From Nitrospirota bacterium (GTDB taxonomy: Bacteria > Nitrospirota > JACRHJ01), in the NCBI GenBank assembly GCA_021785055.1, contig JAJYGS010000147.1:1-13093 (forward strand): DNA of 13,093 bases. Direction: 5' to 3'. The notes beneath the pieces were generated by a model. It made no database searches. It was not told the origin of the DNA and was given only the letters and a program-made list of their open reading frames with translations. A program made the translations under genes and the position numbers. Of the stretch, positions 1 to 6,973 are shown piece by piece; the stretch's first letter is position 1; each line of letters begins with the position of its first letter.

Positions 1-258
1 ACAAAACAATACCCCCCGGGCGTCGAAAAGGAACAGAAGCTCGTTTAAGAAAGCGACAAGCAGCGTCTCGTCGTCTGCCCCCTCGGCCTCGATATTAAAG
101 TCCTCGACAGGCCGCACGCCGGGAAGCTCCGCCATGACGTCGAACATTCCCTCCGCCTGGGCCTCGAAGGCCTCGGACAGGCTGTCTCCCCAGGACTCCA
201 CGCCCACGTCGGCTGTCGTCCCGAATATTTTGTATCGCTTCGCCACAATAAAACCCAT
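1..258 (-). CDS. archease family protein (partial, C-terminus beyond left edge)
   Basis: Archease is a small protein that activates the RNA ligase RtcB (guanylation and multiple turnover) in tRNA and RNA repair. The reading frame is open across all 86 codons from the ATG at 258 to the window edge. The N-terminus carries the family signature: GTTADVGVESWG at about residues 13-24, then SLSEAFEAQAEGMFDVM and later a DDETLLVAFLNELLFLFD stretch, as in archease proteins. Family members are usually about 140 aa, so the last third or so is missing. An AGGA ribosome-binding sequence lies 6 nt before the ATG, and a near-consensus promoter lies just upstream (277-304). No rtcB is visible; in many bacteria it is adjacent, so it could lie beyond the left edge. 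The identification rests on the motif and the spacing of the acidic and hydrophobic segments, and I am fairly sure of it. Confidence 0.85.
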   Translation of the reverse strand, partial: MGFIVAKRYKIFGTTADVGVESWGDSLSEAFEAQAEGMFDVMAELPGVRPVEDFNIEAEGADDETLLVAFLNELLFLFDARGVLFC

Positions 259-276
259 TGTTTTTCCTGTTTTTTT

Positions 277-304
277 ATTATATACCCGGCAGGGGCGGTG
301 TCAA
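277..304 (-). promoter_or_regulatory. sigma70-type promoter for the archease gene
   Basis: On the minus strand there is a perfect -35 TTGACA (299-304) and a perfect -10 TATAAT (277-282), separated by 16 bp. Transcription would start near 270, giving a leader of about 12 nt that just holds the AGGA ribosome-binding sequence. It is the best promoter match in the window. Confidence 0.75.
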
Positions 305-325
305 GGCCCAGGGCGTTTTTCCCTG

Positions 326-354
326 TTGCCCAGGGGAAAGCGTTGTGTTAATAT
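326..354 (+). promoter_or_regulatory. candidate promoter for the M16 peptidase/purine gene series
   Basis: TTGCCC (326-331) and TAATAT (349-354) are separated by 17 bp on the plus strand, 54 bp before the M16 start codon. The match is moderate. It diverges from the archease promoter. A small hairpin, CAGGG (309-313) with CCCTG (321-325), sits exactly between the two -35 boxes. Confidence 0.4.
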
Positions 355-407
355 CCGAAAGGAAATTTTAAAATCCTCTTAACAAACGGGCGAAAGAGAA
401 GAACAAG

Positions 408-1748
408 ATGAGAATAAAACTTCTATTCCTGCTTATCCTGCTGGGGATTGCCGGGTGCGCGTCTTCGGGCACGATGGTTGGCCGCGCGACTCCCGTGCCG
501 CCGAAGGCGATAAGGACGTACCGGTTTCCCAACGGGGTCAGTCTTATCGTCAAAAAGACTGTTAAGGGCGCTCCGACATCGATCCAGGTGTGGGTGCCGG
601 GCGGCAGCAGCGCAGACCTGCCGGGGAAGCCCGGCGTGGCCCATTTCGTCGAGCACATGATATTCTCCGGCTCCCGGCATATTCCCCCCGGCAAGGCGGC
701 GCTTTACGTGGAGGAACTGGGCGGCAGGCTCTCCGGGCATACGACGCGGGACTTCAACTACTACACGGTTACCGTCCCCGGAGCGCAGTCCTTAAACGGC
801 GGCTGGAAGAGGGCGGAAGACATACTCTTTGACATGGTCGCGCACCCGGCGTTCGACAAGGCGCAGATTGAGGAGCAGAGGCGCGTGATACTGCTCGAAA
901 TAGCGGAGCGGGCGCGCGAGCCGGAAACCGCCATGACCGACAGCCTCTTCGCCGCCGCCTATAAGGTCAATCCCTATAAAAACAGGATTACCGGATCGGC
1001 AAAGGACGTAAGGTCGATTACCCGCAAGGAACTGGTGAAATTCTACAAGGGGACGTACGTCCCATCGAATATGACGGTGGTTGTGGCGGGCGGCGTCGAT
1101 GCGCAGGACGTGCGGGAAAGGATAAAGAAGACCTTCGGCGCCCTTGCGCCCGCGAAGTATAAATGGCCCGTGCACGGCGAGGAAAAATACCAGGTGGCAA
1201 AAAGAAGCTCCGAGCTTTTGATGCCGGTAAAGATGGCCTATGCCGAGCTTGGCTGGCATATCTGTTCGGCAAGGAACTCCGACATCTATGCGCTTATGGT
1301 GCTTGGGAATATCCTCGGCGGCGGCAGGGGGAGCAGGCTGTACATGGAAGCCCGCGAGAGGCGGGGTATCGCCTACGGCATCGACACCGAAATGTTCCCG
1401 ATGCGGGAACCCGGCATACTTGCAGTGCGGGCGTGGATGTATCCGGCAAACGTCGGCCAGTTCGCTAACGCGGTTCTAAGCGAGGTAGACCGTATCAAGG
1501 ACAGGGGCGTGCCGCAGGCCGAACTTGAGAGCGCAATCGGGACGATTGTCGCCTCCGATATGATAAATAACGGGACCGCCTACGGCCAGGCGTATGCGCT
1601 GGGCTATTGGGCGACGGTCTACGGCGGAAAAGACCAGGGAGAATATATACGCGGCATAGAGAACGTTACGACGGAGCAGGTCCGGCGCGCGGCGCAGAAA
1701 TATCTTGGCGAGGGAAATTATACGCTATCGACCATCATGCCGGAATAA
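408..1748 (+). CDS. M16 family zinc metallopeptidase, lipoprotein
   Basis: 446 aa. The N-terminus is a lipoprotein signal: positively charged MRIK, a hydrophobic stretch and the lipobox IAGC with the modifiable Cys17, so the enzyme should be membrane-anchored on the periplasmic side. The inverted zinc motif HxxEH is HFVEH at residues 79-83, with a probable third zinc ligand in VILLEIAERAREPE (Glu164), so the active-site residues are intact. The length fits a two-domain M16B (processing-protease type) subunit: an active N-terminal domain and a second domain from about residue 220 with the usual GGGRGSRLY-type segment (about 305-313). Many M16B proteins sit next to an inactive partner; none is visible here. 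The start is the only ATG that gives a signal peptide, although its ribosome-binding site is weak (AGAGAAG). The natural substrate is not predictable. purH follows after 42 bp. Confidence 0.9.
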   Translation: MRIKLLFLLILLGIAGCASSGTMVGRATPVPPKAIRTYRFPNGVSLIVKKTVKGAPTSIQVWVPGGSSADLPGKPGVAHFVEHMIFSGSRHIPPGKAALYVEELGGRLSGHTTRDFNYYTVTVPGAQSLNGGWKRAEDILFDMVAHPAFDKAQIEEQRRVILLEIAERAREPETAMTDSLFAAAYKVNPYKNRITGSAKDVRSITRKELVKFYKGTYVPSNMTVVVAGGVDAQDVRERIKKTFGALAPAKYKWPVHGEEKYQVAKRSSELLMPVKMAYAELGWHICSARNSDIYALMVLGNILGGGRGSRLYMEARERRGIAYGIDTEMFPMREPGILAVRAWMYPANVGQFANAVLSEVDRIKDRGVPQAELESAIGTIVASDMINNGTAYGQAYALGYWATVYGGKDQGEYIRGIENVTTEQVRRAAQKYLGEGNYTLSTIMPE

Positions 1749-1790
1749 TGGTTATTAATCGAATGAATCGATAAATAAAGGAGGCTTTAT

Positions 1791-3443
1791 ATGCCCAGGA
1801 TAGAGCGCGCGCTGATAAGCGTGTCCGACAAGACGGGAATTGTCCAGTTCGCCAGGAAACTGAGGAAACGTGGCGTCGAGATTTTGTCCACCGGAGGCAC
1901 GGCAAAGGCCCTGAGGGATGCGAAGATAAAGGTTACGGACGTAAGCGAGTTCACCGGATTTCCGGAGATGCTGGGCGGGCGCGTAAAGACCCTGCACCCC
2001 AAGGTACACGGCGGTATACTCGGCATAAGGGCCGACAAGTCGCACATTGCCCAGATGAAGGAGCACGGCATCGAGCCGATAGACATGGTCGTCGTGAACC
2101 TCTATCCCTTCGAGGCGACTATAAAGAAGCCGGAGACAAAGTTCGAGGACGCAATCGAGAACATAGACATCGGCGGCCCGGCGATGGTGCGCTCCGCCGC
2201 GAAGAACTTTAACGACGTCGTGGTGCTCGTAGATCCTTCCGACTACGATACCGTAATCGGCGAGATGGACAAAGGCGGCGTCTCGTCCGCTACGCGCTTC
2301 ATGCTCTCCGCGAAGGCCTACGCGCACACCGCAAGATACGACGCGATGATCTCCAGCTTCTTTATCGCCGCCGGGGCGATCAAGACCGATTATCCGCTAT
2401 TCCATAAGAAAGACCTGAAGCCCGCGCGCGGCAAGGCATACCCGGAAAAGGTTCCGTCCATGTTCGCAAAATTGGGCGCAGAGGAGAGCAAATTTCCGCT
2501 ATTCTACGACCTGCCCCTAGTCAAGGCGCAGGACTTGAGATACGGCGAGAACCCGCACCAGAAGGGCGCGTTCTACCGTGAGCCGCTCCTCACGGAACCT
2601 TCCGTCGCTACCGCATGCCGCCTGCAGGGCAAGGAGATGTCTTTCAATAACTTCTTAGACGCGAACTCCGCACTCGGCCTGGCGAGAGAGTTTGAAGAGC
2701 CGGTGGCCGTAATCGTTAAACACAATAACCCCTGCGGCGTGGCGACGGACGAGAACCTCTGGGAGGCGTACGTCAAGGCGCGCGAGATAGACCCGGTATC
2801 GGCCTTCGGAGGCGTGCTGGCGTTCAACAGAAAGGTGGACGCCGAGACCGCGCGCGAGATAACGTCCACGTTTGTCGAGGTGGTAATCGCGCCGGGTTTC
2901 GACAAGGACGCGCTTAAGCTCTTTAAGAAAAAAGAGGCCATCCGGCTTCTCGACATAGGCTCGTTCGATGCCGGGAGCAGGCGTTCTTTCGACATGAAGC
3001 GCGTCGTCGGCGGGATGATAATCCAGGACTGGGACATGGGGAGAATCGAAGACGTCAAAAAACTCCGCGTGGTGACAAAGAGGAAGCCCACCGAGGACGA
3101 ATACAGGGGCCTCGCGTTCGCCTGGAAGGTGGCCAAACACGTGAAGAGTAACGCCATCGTCTATTCCTACGGCTCACACGTCGTCGGAATCGGCGCGGGG
3201 CAGATGAGCCGCGTGGACAGCACACGCTTAGGCGCGATGAAGGCGCAGTTCCCGACCAAGGGCGCGGTACTTGCCTCGGACGCGTTCTTCCCGTTCAGAG
3301 ACGGCATAGACGAGTGCGCGAAACACGGCGTCACGGCGATAATCGAGCCGGGCGGCAGCATCAAGGACAACGAGGTAATCAAGGCCGCGAACGAACACGG
3401 CATCGCGATGGTCTTCACCGGCATGAGGCATTTCAGGCATTAG
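1791..3443 (+). CDS. purH: bifunctional AICAR transformylase / IMP cyclohydrolase
   Basis: PurH catalyses the last two steps of de novo IMP synthesis: formylation of AICAR with 10-formyl-tetrahydrofolate, then ring closure. Residues 1 to about 150 form the MGS-like cyclohydrolase domain, with SVSDKTG at 10-16, STGGTAKALRD at 33-43 and the GGRVKTLHPKVHGGIL segment. From about 160 onward is the transformylase domain, with YGENPHQ at 251-257 and the catalytic Lys310-His311 in KHNNPCG, plus GQMSRVDS and SDAFFPFRDG near the end. At 550 aa it is longer than the usual 510-530. The extra residues lie in the linker at about 190-245, before the QDLRYGENPHQ block. A strong ribosome-binding site, AAAGGAGG, lies 6 nt before the ATG. 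purD follows in the same direction. Confidence 0.97.
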   Translation: MPRIERALISVSDKTGIVQFARKLRKRGVEILSTGGTAKALRDAKIKVTDVSEFTGFPEMLGGRVKTLHPKVHGGILGIRADKSHIAQMKEHGIEPIDMVVVNLYPFEATIKKPETKFEDAIENIDIGGPAMVRSAAKNFNDVVVLVDPSDYDTVIGEMDKGGVSSATRFMLSAKAYAHTARYDAMISSFFIAAGAIKTDYPLFHKKDLKPARGKAYPEKVPSMFAKLGAEESKFPLFYDLPLVKAQDLRYGENPHQKGAFYREPLLTEPSVATACRLQGKEMSFNNFLDANSALGLAREFEEPVAVIVKHNNPCGVATDENLWEAYVKAREIDPVSAFGGVLAFNRKVDAETAREITSTFVEVVIAPGFDKDALKLFKKKEAIRLLDIGSFDAGSRRSFDMKRVVGGMIIQDWDMGRIEDVKKLRVVTKRKPTEDEYRGLAFAWKVAKHVKSNAIVYSYGSHVVGIGAGQMSRVDSTRLGAMKAQFPTKGAVLASDAFFPFRDGIDECAKHGVTAIIEPGGSIKDNEVIKAANEHGIAMVFTGMRHFRH

Positions 3444-3449
3444 GATTCT

Positions 3450-3470
3450 GAGGTTGCAAATTGTAACCTC
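3450..3470. repeat. short inverted repeat after purH
   Basis: GAGGTTG (3450-3456) and TAACCTC (3464-3470) form a 7 bp stem with one G-U pair around CAAATTG, just after the purH stop codon. It is AT-rich with no T-tract, so a terminator function is unlikely. It could be part of the neighbouring repeat or an mRNA-stabilising hairpin. Confidence 0.5.
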
Positions 3471-3476
3471 ATATGC

Positions 3477-3508
3477 TTGTCATTCCGAGCGTAGTCGAGG
3501 AATCTACC
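3477..3508. repeat. dispersed palindromic repeat, half-element, between purH and purD
   Basis: The sequence TTGTCATTCCGAGCGTAG followed by TCGAGGAATCTACC is the left arm of a repeat whose longer copies lie at 6974-7077, 11003-11085 and 12726-12823. The inner hairpin is ATTCC/GGAAT. It lies between two genes of one presumed transcript. If translated it would add about 22 residues to the front of PurD, but a proper ribosome-binding site and ATG follow at 3539. Confidence 0.75.
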
Positions 3509-3538
3509 GTATACGTTTTTGAGAGATTTGGAGGAACA

Positions 3539-4813
3539 ATGAAAGTCCTTGTAGTAGGCGGTGGGGGAAGAGAACACGCGATGGTGTGGAAGATCGCACA
3601 GAGCAGAAAAGTCAGGAAGATATTCTGCGCGCCGGGGAACGCGGGCATAGGCAAGACCGCCGAGTGCGTGAACATAAAAGCGGATAAAATCCACGACCTG
3701 CTCAATTTCGCCAAGTTCGAGGGAATCGACTTGACTGTCGTCGGGCCGGAAGCGCCGCTCACGCTGGGCATCGTTGACCTCTTCGAGAAGGAGGGGAAGA
3801 AGATTTTCGGCGTATCCAGGGCCGCGGCGGAGCTCGAAGGCAGCAAGGTATTCGCAAAGGAGCTGATGAAGCGCTACAACATCCCGTCCGCCGAATACAA
3901 GGTCTTCTATTCTCCCATCGAGGCGGAGAACTACATCCGGATGAAGGGCGCGCCGATTGTCGTGAAGGCGGACGGCCTGGCTGCGGGCAAGGGCGTCATA
4001 GTCGCCGGGACTGTCGAGGAGGCCGTGGACGCGATAGACCTGATAATGCGGAAGAAGGCGTTCGGGGATTCGGGAAACCGCGTGGTGATAGAGGAATGCC
4101 TCAAAGGCGAGGAGGCATCGTTCATGGCGTTCACGGACGGCGAAACGGTAGTGCCGATGGCGTCGTCCCAGGACCACAAGCGCGTCTTCGACGGCGACCG
4201 TGGCCCGAATACCGGCGGCATGGGCGCATATTCTCCCGCGCCGGTGGTAACGCCGGAGATGCAGGAGCGGGTCATGCAAGAGATTATGTATCCGGCGGTG
4301 CGGGGGATGAAGCAGGAGGGAATCCCGTACCGTGGCGTCCTGTATGCCGGACTGATGATAGGCGAGGAGGGGCCGAAGGTTCTGGAATTCAACGTTCGTT
4401 TTGGGGACCCGGAGGCACAGCCGCTCCTGATGCGCCTCGAAGGCGATTTGGTGGAAATCATGCTGGCCTGCGCGGAAAAGAGGCTTGCTCCTGAAATGGT
4501 AGGGTGGAACCCTGAGGCCTCCGTATGCGTCGTCGCGGCCTCGAAGGGCTATCCAGGCGAGTATCCGAAAGGCATGCCGATACAGGGGCTTGACGAGGCC
4601 GCCAGGGTGCCCGGTGCGGTCGTTTTTCACGCGGGGACGGCGGACAGGGAAAATAACGTGGTGACCAACGGCGGGCGCGTGCTTGGAGTGACGGCAATAG
4701 GGGCCGACGTCTCCGAGGCCATAGCCCGCGCATACGAGACCATGTCGAAGATAAGATTCGACGGCATGCATTACAGGAAGGACATAGGCGCCAGGGCGCT
4801 TAAAAGGGCGTAA
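3539..4813 (+). CDS. purD: phosphoribosylamine-glycine ligase (GAR synthetase)
   Basis: PurD joins glycine to phosphoribosylamine using ATP, the second step of de novo purine synthesis. The 424 aa match the family length. The start is the ATG at 3539 with GGAGGAA just before it, giving the typical MKVLVVGGGGREHA N-terminus. An in-frame upstream ATG at 3473 would add residues translated from the palindromic repeat and should not be used. Visible motifs are GGGGREHA (7-14), the ATP-grasp segment VVKADGLAAGKGV (141-153), GPNTGGMGAYSP (223-234) and the metal-binding EFNVRFGDPE (284-293). No PurM or PurN fusion is present. The glycosyltransferase gene begins 7 nt after the stop. Confidence 0.97.
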   Translation: MKVLVVGGGGREHAMVWKIAQSRKVRKIFCAPGNAGIGKTAECVNIKADKIHDLLNFAKFEGIDLTVVGPEAPLTLGIVDLFEKEGKKIFGVSRAAAELEGSKVFAKELMKRYNIPSAEYKVFYSPIEAENYIRMKGAPIVVKADGLAAGKGVIVAGTVEEAVDAIDLIMRKKAFGDSGNRVVIEECLKGEEASFMAFTDGETVVPMASSQDHKRVFDGDRGPNTGGMGAYSPAPVVTPEMQERVMQEIMYPAVRGMKQEGIPYRGVLYAGLMIGEEGPKVLEFNVRFGDPEAQPLLMRLEGDLVEIMLACAEKRLAPEMVGWNPEASVCVVAASKGYPGEYPKGMPIQGLDEAARVPGAVVFHAGTADRENNVVTNGGRVLGVTAIGADVSEAIARAYETMSKIRFDGMHYRKDIGARALKRA

Positions 4814-4820
4814 GGGCAAT

Positions 4821-6002
4821 TTGAGCCTCAAGAAGATTTATTATTGCCATCCGCTCGTCTTTGATTTCAAATCGGGCGTAACCTCCCAGGTCATACGCGA
4901 CTCCGTTCACCTCGCAAGACGCGGTTGCGAGGTATTTCTCTTCGGGACATATTCCGATGAAGCCGCGTTTGATGCGATACGAAACTATATCGGGGACGCT
5001 TCCGTCCGCCTGATGGTAAAAAAGGGGGCCGACAAGAGGTGGCGAGGCTGGTTTTTTATTCTTTTTATGATAAGGATGATGCTGGATTTCACCCCCGGCA
5101 AGACGATAATCGCTCGACAGTACGGTAAAATAAGCCAGCTTCTTCTGCTCAGGCCTTTTTTGCGCAAGCCGTTTATAATCCTCGAACTCCATGAAAACGC
5201 ATTCCCTCACCTCATGCCACCCAAGCATGGGCGAAGCGCCATGGAAATCAAGAACATTTGCCGCAAGGTAATCGAACGCGCGGACGGCCTGTCGCTTACC
5301 AACCATTCGCAAGAGGTTGTATTAAAGGCTGAATTTAAAAAACTGCCGCCTTATGTCGTATTCCCTAACGGCGTGGAATGGAAGCGGTTCTCGAAGGCCC
5401 GTCCCGGTCAGCCGGATAAAGGGGAATTCGTCGTTACCTATACCGGGCAGTTTACGGGCTGGAAGAATATAGAATTGCTATTCAAAGCCCTCGCCCTGCT
5501 TGACGAAAGGTTTACATTACGCATTGCGGGCGGCAAGGGAGACGAAGCCTCTCGAAAATTAATCGAAGACCTGACTGCCCGTCATGGGCTTGAAGGCCGC
5601 GTGGACTACCGGGGTTTCGTTGCGCCGGAGAGTCTGGTCCCGGAGGTTATCGACGGCTCGTCCGTGCTGGCCCTGCCTCTGGGGGACAACATGGAATCGC
5701 GCTGGTTCACTTCTCCGATGAAGCTCTTCGAGTACATGGCGACGGGCATACCCGTGGTCGCCGTGGATATGCCGAGCGTCAGGCTTATAACCGGAGGAGA
5801 CGCCGTTTACTTGAGTGAAAACGAGCCTGGGTCGTTCGCGGGAGCCATTATGTCGGCAGTGACTTCTCCGGACAGGGAGGAGCGGGTTGAGCGTATGAAC
5901 GCCATAGGTCGGCGCTATACCTATGAAAAGCGTGCGGCGGCCATCGACGCATTCCTCGCAGGCCTAAGACAGGACTCAGTTCACACTACAGACCCCTTTT
6001 AA
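4821..6002 (+). CDS. GT4-type glycosyltransferase
   Basis: 393 aa with the two-lobed layout of GT-B enzymes. The N-terminal acceptor lobe contains SGVTSQVIRDSVHLARRG (18-35) and LELHENAFP (121-129). The donor lobe starts near 200 with VVTYTGQFTGWKNIELLFKA and contains TLRIAGGKGD (232-241) and the C-terminal FTSPMKLFEYMATGIPVVA block (296-314). The latter corresponds to the nucleotide-sugar-binding E-x7-E region; Glu304 is visible. PNGV at 182-185 is also typical. There is no signal peptide or obvious transmembrane helix, so it is a cytosolic or peripheral enzyme that would transfer a sugar to a glycan or lipid; donor and acceptor are unknown. The best start is the TTG at 4821, 7 nt after the purD stop, with only a weak AAGGG before it, so translation is probably coupled to purD. 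It has no obvious link to purine synthesis. Confidence 0.85.
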   Translation: MSLKKIYYCHPLVFDFKSGVTSQVIRDSVHLARRGCEVFLFGTYSDEAAFDAIRNYIGDASVRLMVKKGADKRWRGWFFILFMIRMMLDFTPGKTIIARQYGKISQLLLLRPFLRKPFIILELHENAFPHLMPPKHGRSAMEIKNICRKVIERADGLSLTNHSQEVVLKAEFKKLPPYVVFPNGVEWKRFSKARPGQPDKGEFVVTYTGQFTGWKNIELLFKALALLDERFTLRIAGGKGDEASRKLIEDLTARHGLEGRVDYRGFVAPESLVPEVIDGSSVLALPLGDNMESRWFTSPMKLFEYMATGIPVVAVDMPSVRLITGGDAVYLSENEPGSFAGAIMSAVTSPDREERVERMNAIGRRYTYEKRAAAIDAFLAGLRQDSVHTTDPF

Positions 6003-6011
6003 TGATATAAT
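5980..6011 (+). promoter_or_regulatory. possible promoter before the thioredoxin-fold gene
   Basis: A perfect -10 TATAAT at 6006-6011 lies 29 bp before the ATG at 6041. The nearest -35-like sequence, TTCACA (5980-5985), is 20 bp away, which is too far for a good promoter. Support therefore rests mainly on the -10 box and the AT-rich setting. Confidence 0.35.
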
Positions 6012-6040
6012 ATAAGAAAAACAAACGCGGGAGGTATGCG

Positions 6041-6646
6041 ATGGAAATCGAAAAAGGCATATCCTGGATAGAAGACCTTGAGGACGCCAAGAGGACGGCG
6101 AAGCGCTCCGGTAAGCCCATCCTGCTGTTTTTCCACTACAAATACTGCACGGGATGCATCAACACGTTCGGCAAGGTGCTAAGCCGCGACAACGTCGCCG
6201 AGGCGATAAACGAGGGCTTTATACCGGTGCTCTTCGAGACCACCGAAAGACCGAAAGAGGTGGAGGCATACAACATCGAATGGACTCCGACGTTTATCGT
6301 TGCGAACGAAACCGGGCTTGAGAACGAACGGTGGGAGGGATTCCTGCCGGAGGGTTCGTTCATGGCGCATCTCGACATGGGCAGGGCAAGGGTCGCCCTG
6401 AAGGCTAAGGATTACGCGAAGGCCGAGGAGCTTTACAACAGGGTGGAGAACAGCTTCCGGAACACCGACCAGGCGCCCAAAGCCGCCTACTATGCCGGTG
6501 TCGCAAGGTACAGGGCCACGGACGACCCGTCGAAGCTCACCGAGGCCTACGAACGCTTAAGGGGCATGTACCCTGAAAGCGCCTGGACGATAAAGGCGTC
6601 GGTATGGTCGAAGGAGAATATCGAGAGCGTTAAGATGGCGGCGTAA
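6041..6646 (+). CDS. thioredoxin-fold protein with C-terminal TPR-like helices
   Basis: 201 aa, no signal peptide, so probably cytoplasmic. Residues about 8-110 form a thioredoxin fold: KPILLFFHYKYCTGC carries the redox pair Cys36-x-x-Cys39 (CTGC), and WTPTFIV (81-87) supplies the cis-proline Pro83. This pattern is like the Thioredoxin_7/DsbD-gamma type domains. Residues about 115-185 (ARVALKAKDYAKAEELYNRV and a second helix pair) resemble tetratricopeptide helices, suggesting a protein-binding platform. GGGAGG lies 6 nt before the ATG. The partner or substrate is unknown. A strong terminator follows within 30 bp. The CTGC motif argues for a disulfide or thiol role rather than a general thioredoxin (CGPC). 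Confidence 0.75.
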   Translation: MEIEKGISWIEDLEDAKRTAKRSGKPILLFFHYKYCTGCINTFGKVLSRDNVAEAINEGFIPVLFETTERPKEVEAYNIEWTPTFIVANETGLENERWEGFLPEGSFMAHLDMGRARVALKAKDYAKAEELYNRVENSFRNTDQAPKAAYYAGVARYRATDDPSKLTEAYERLRGMYPESAWTIKASVWSKENIESVKMAA

Positions 6647-6671
6647 GCCGGATACTTTACAGGCAACAACA

Positions 6672-6703
6672 AAGGCCCCCGCTTCAAGGGGCCTTGTTTT
6701 TTT
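6672..6703 (+). terminator. intrinsic terminator after the thioredoxin-fold gene
   Basis: An 8 bp perfect stem, AAGGCCCC (6672-6679) with GGGGCCTT (6688-6695), is followed by G and seven Ts (6697-6703). It closes the plus-strand gene series that began with the M16 peptidase. The T-tract abuts the 3' CCA end of the convergent tRNA-Gln gene. Confidence 0.85.
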
Positions 6704-6776
6704 GGCTGGGGGACAGGGACTCGAACCCCGATAGGCAACTCCAGAGGCTGCTGTCCTACCATTAGACGATCCCCCA
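6703..6776 (-). tRNA. tRNA-Gln (anticodon CTG)
   Basis: A 74 nt cloverleaf on the minus strand with encoded CCA. The 7 bp acceptor stem is TGGGGGA with TCCCCCA, the U1-A72 start typical of bacterial tRNA-Gln. The anticodon loop is CTCTGGA with anticodon CTG at 6744-6742, the anticodon stem is GCAGC/GTTGC with one G-U pair, and the T arm is CGGGG-TTCGAGT-CCCTG, also with one G-U pair. It reads CAG codons. gltX lies upstream on the same strand, but this tRNA has its own promoter. Confidence 0.95.
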
Positions 6777-6789
6777 ATGCCAGACCGCT

Positions 6790-6819
6790 ATCTTACCCAA
6801 AAGAGCGGCTTTCTGTCAA
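6790..6819 (-). promoter_or_regulatory. promoter of tRNA-Gln
   Basis: On the minus strand TTGACA (6814-6819) and TAAGAT (6790-6795) are separated by 18 bp. Transcription would start near 6783, about 7 nt before the tRNA 5' end, as expected for a tRNA gene. Confidence 0.75.
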
Positions 6820-6858
6820 GGCAGAATTGTTTCCGCAATTTATTATTGTTATAACAAA

Positions 6859-6887
6859 TTGACCGATTCCCTTGCGTGATATATGTT
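6859..6887 (+). promoter_or_regulatory. candidate promoter upstream of the hairpin element
   Basis: TTGACC (6859-6864) and TATGTT (6882-6887) have an optimal 17 bp spacer. Initiation would fall near 6894, just before the base of the nested hairpin at 6896. No gene follows on this strand before gltX, which is antisense. Confidence 0.45.
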
Positions 6888-6895
6888 TTATCGTA

Positions 6896-6964
6896 AGGGG
6901 CGGCATTGGAGGCGGCATCGTCTTCCATGCAGGGGGAGACGATGCAGAAAAATATGCCGCCCCT
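6896..6964 (+). ncRNA. candidate small structured RNA or palindromic element
   Basis: A 69 nt hairpin with two stems. The outer stem is 11 bp, AGGGGCGGCAT (6896-6906) with ATGCCGCCCCT (6954-6964). The inner stem is 12 bp, GCATCGTCTTCC (6915-6926) with a partner at 6934-6945, including one G-U pair, and has a 7 nt loop (6927-6933). Between them is a symmetric 8/8 nt internal loop; one side exposes GGAGG (6908-6912) and the other is A-rich. A promoter-like sequence precedes it. The 3' side, TGTTTGTATTTG, is only a weak terminator tail. The ends (GGGGCG and CGCCCCTG) resemble other palindromes in this window (12639-12661), so it may equally be a repeat with no RNA function. Confidence 0.35.
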
Positions 6965-6973
6965 GTTTGTATT

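Noticed and set aside
134..382. 82-codon plus-strand frame at the left edge
   Set aside because: It overlaps the archease gene and both divergent promoters; no ribosome-binding site.
3450..3470. Intrinsic terminator after purH
   Set aside because: The stem is AT-rich and followed by ATATGCTT rather than a T-tract; purD follows in the same direction.
3440..4831. Long minus-strand frame of 463 codons opposite purD
   Set aside because: It is a mirror of the high-GC purD reading frame; His- and Arg-rich composition without any domain, and purD itself is unmistakable.
4800..5312. 170-codon minus-strand frame opposite the start of the glycosyltransferase gene
   Set aside because: It covers the purD end and glycosyltransferase start, whose plus-strand products carry recognisable motifs; no start signal on the minus strand.
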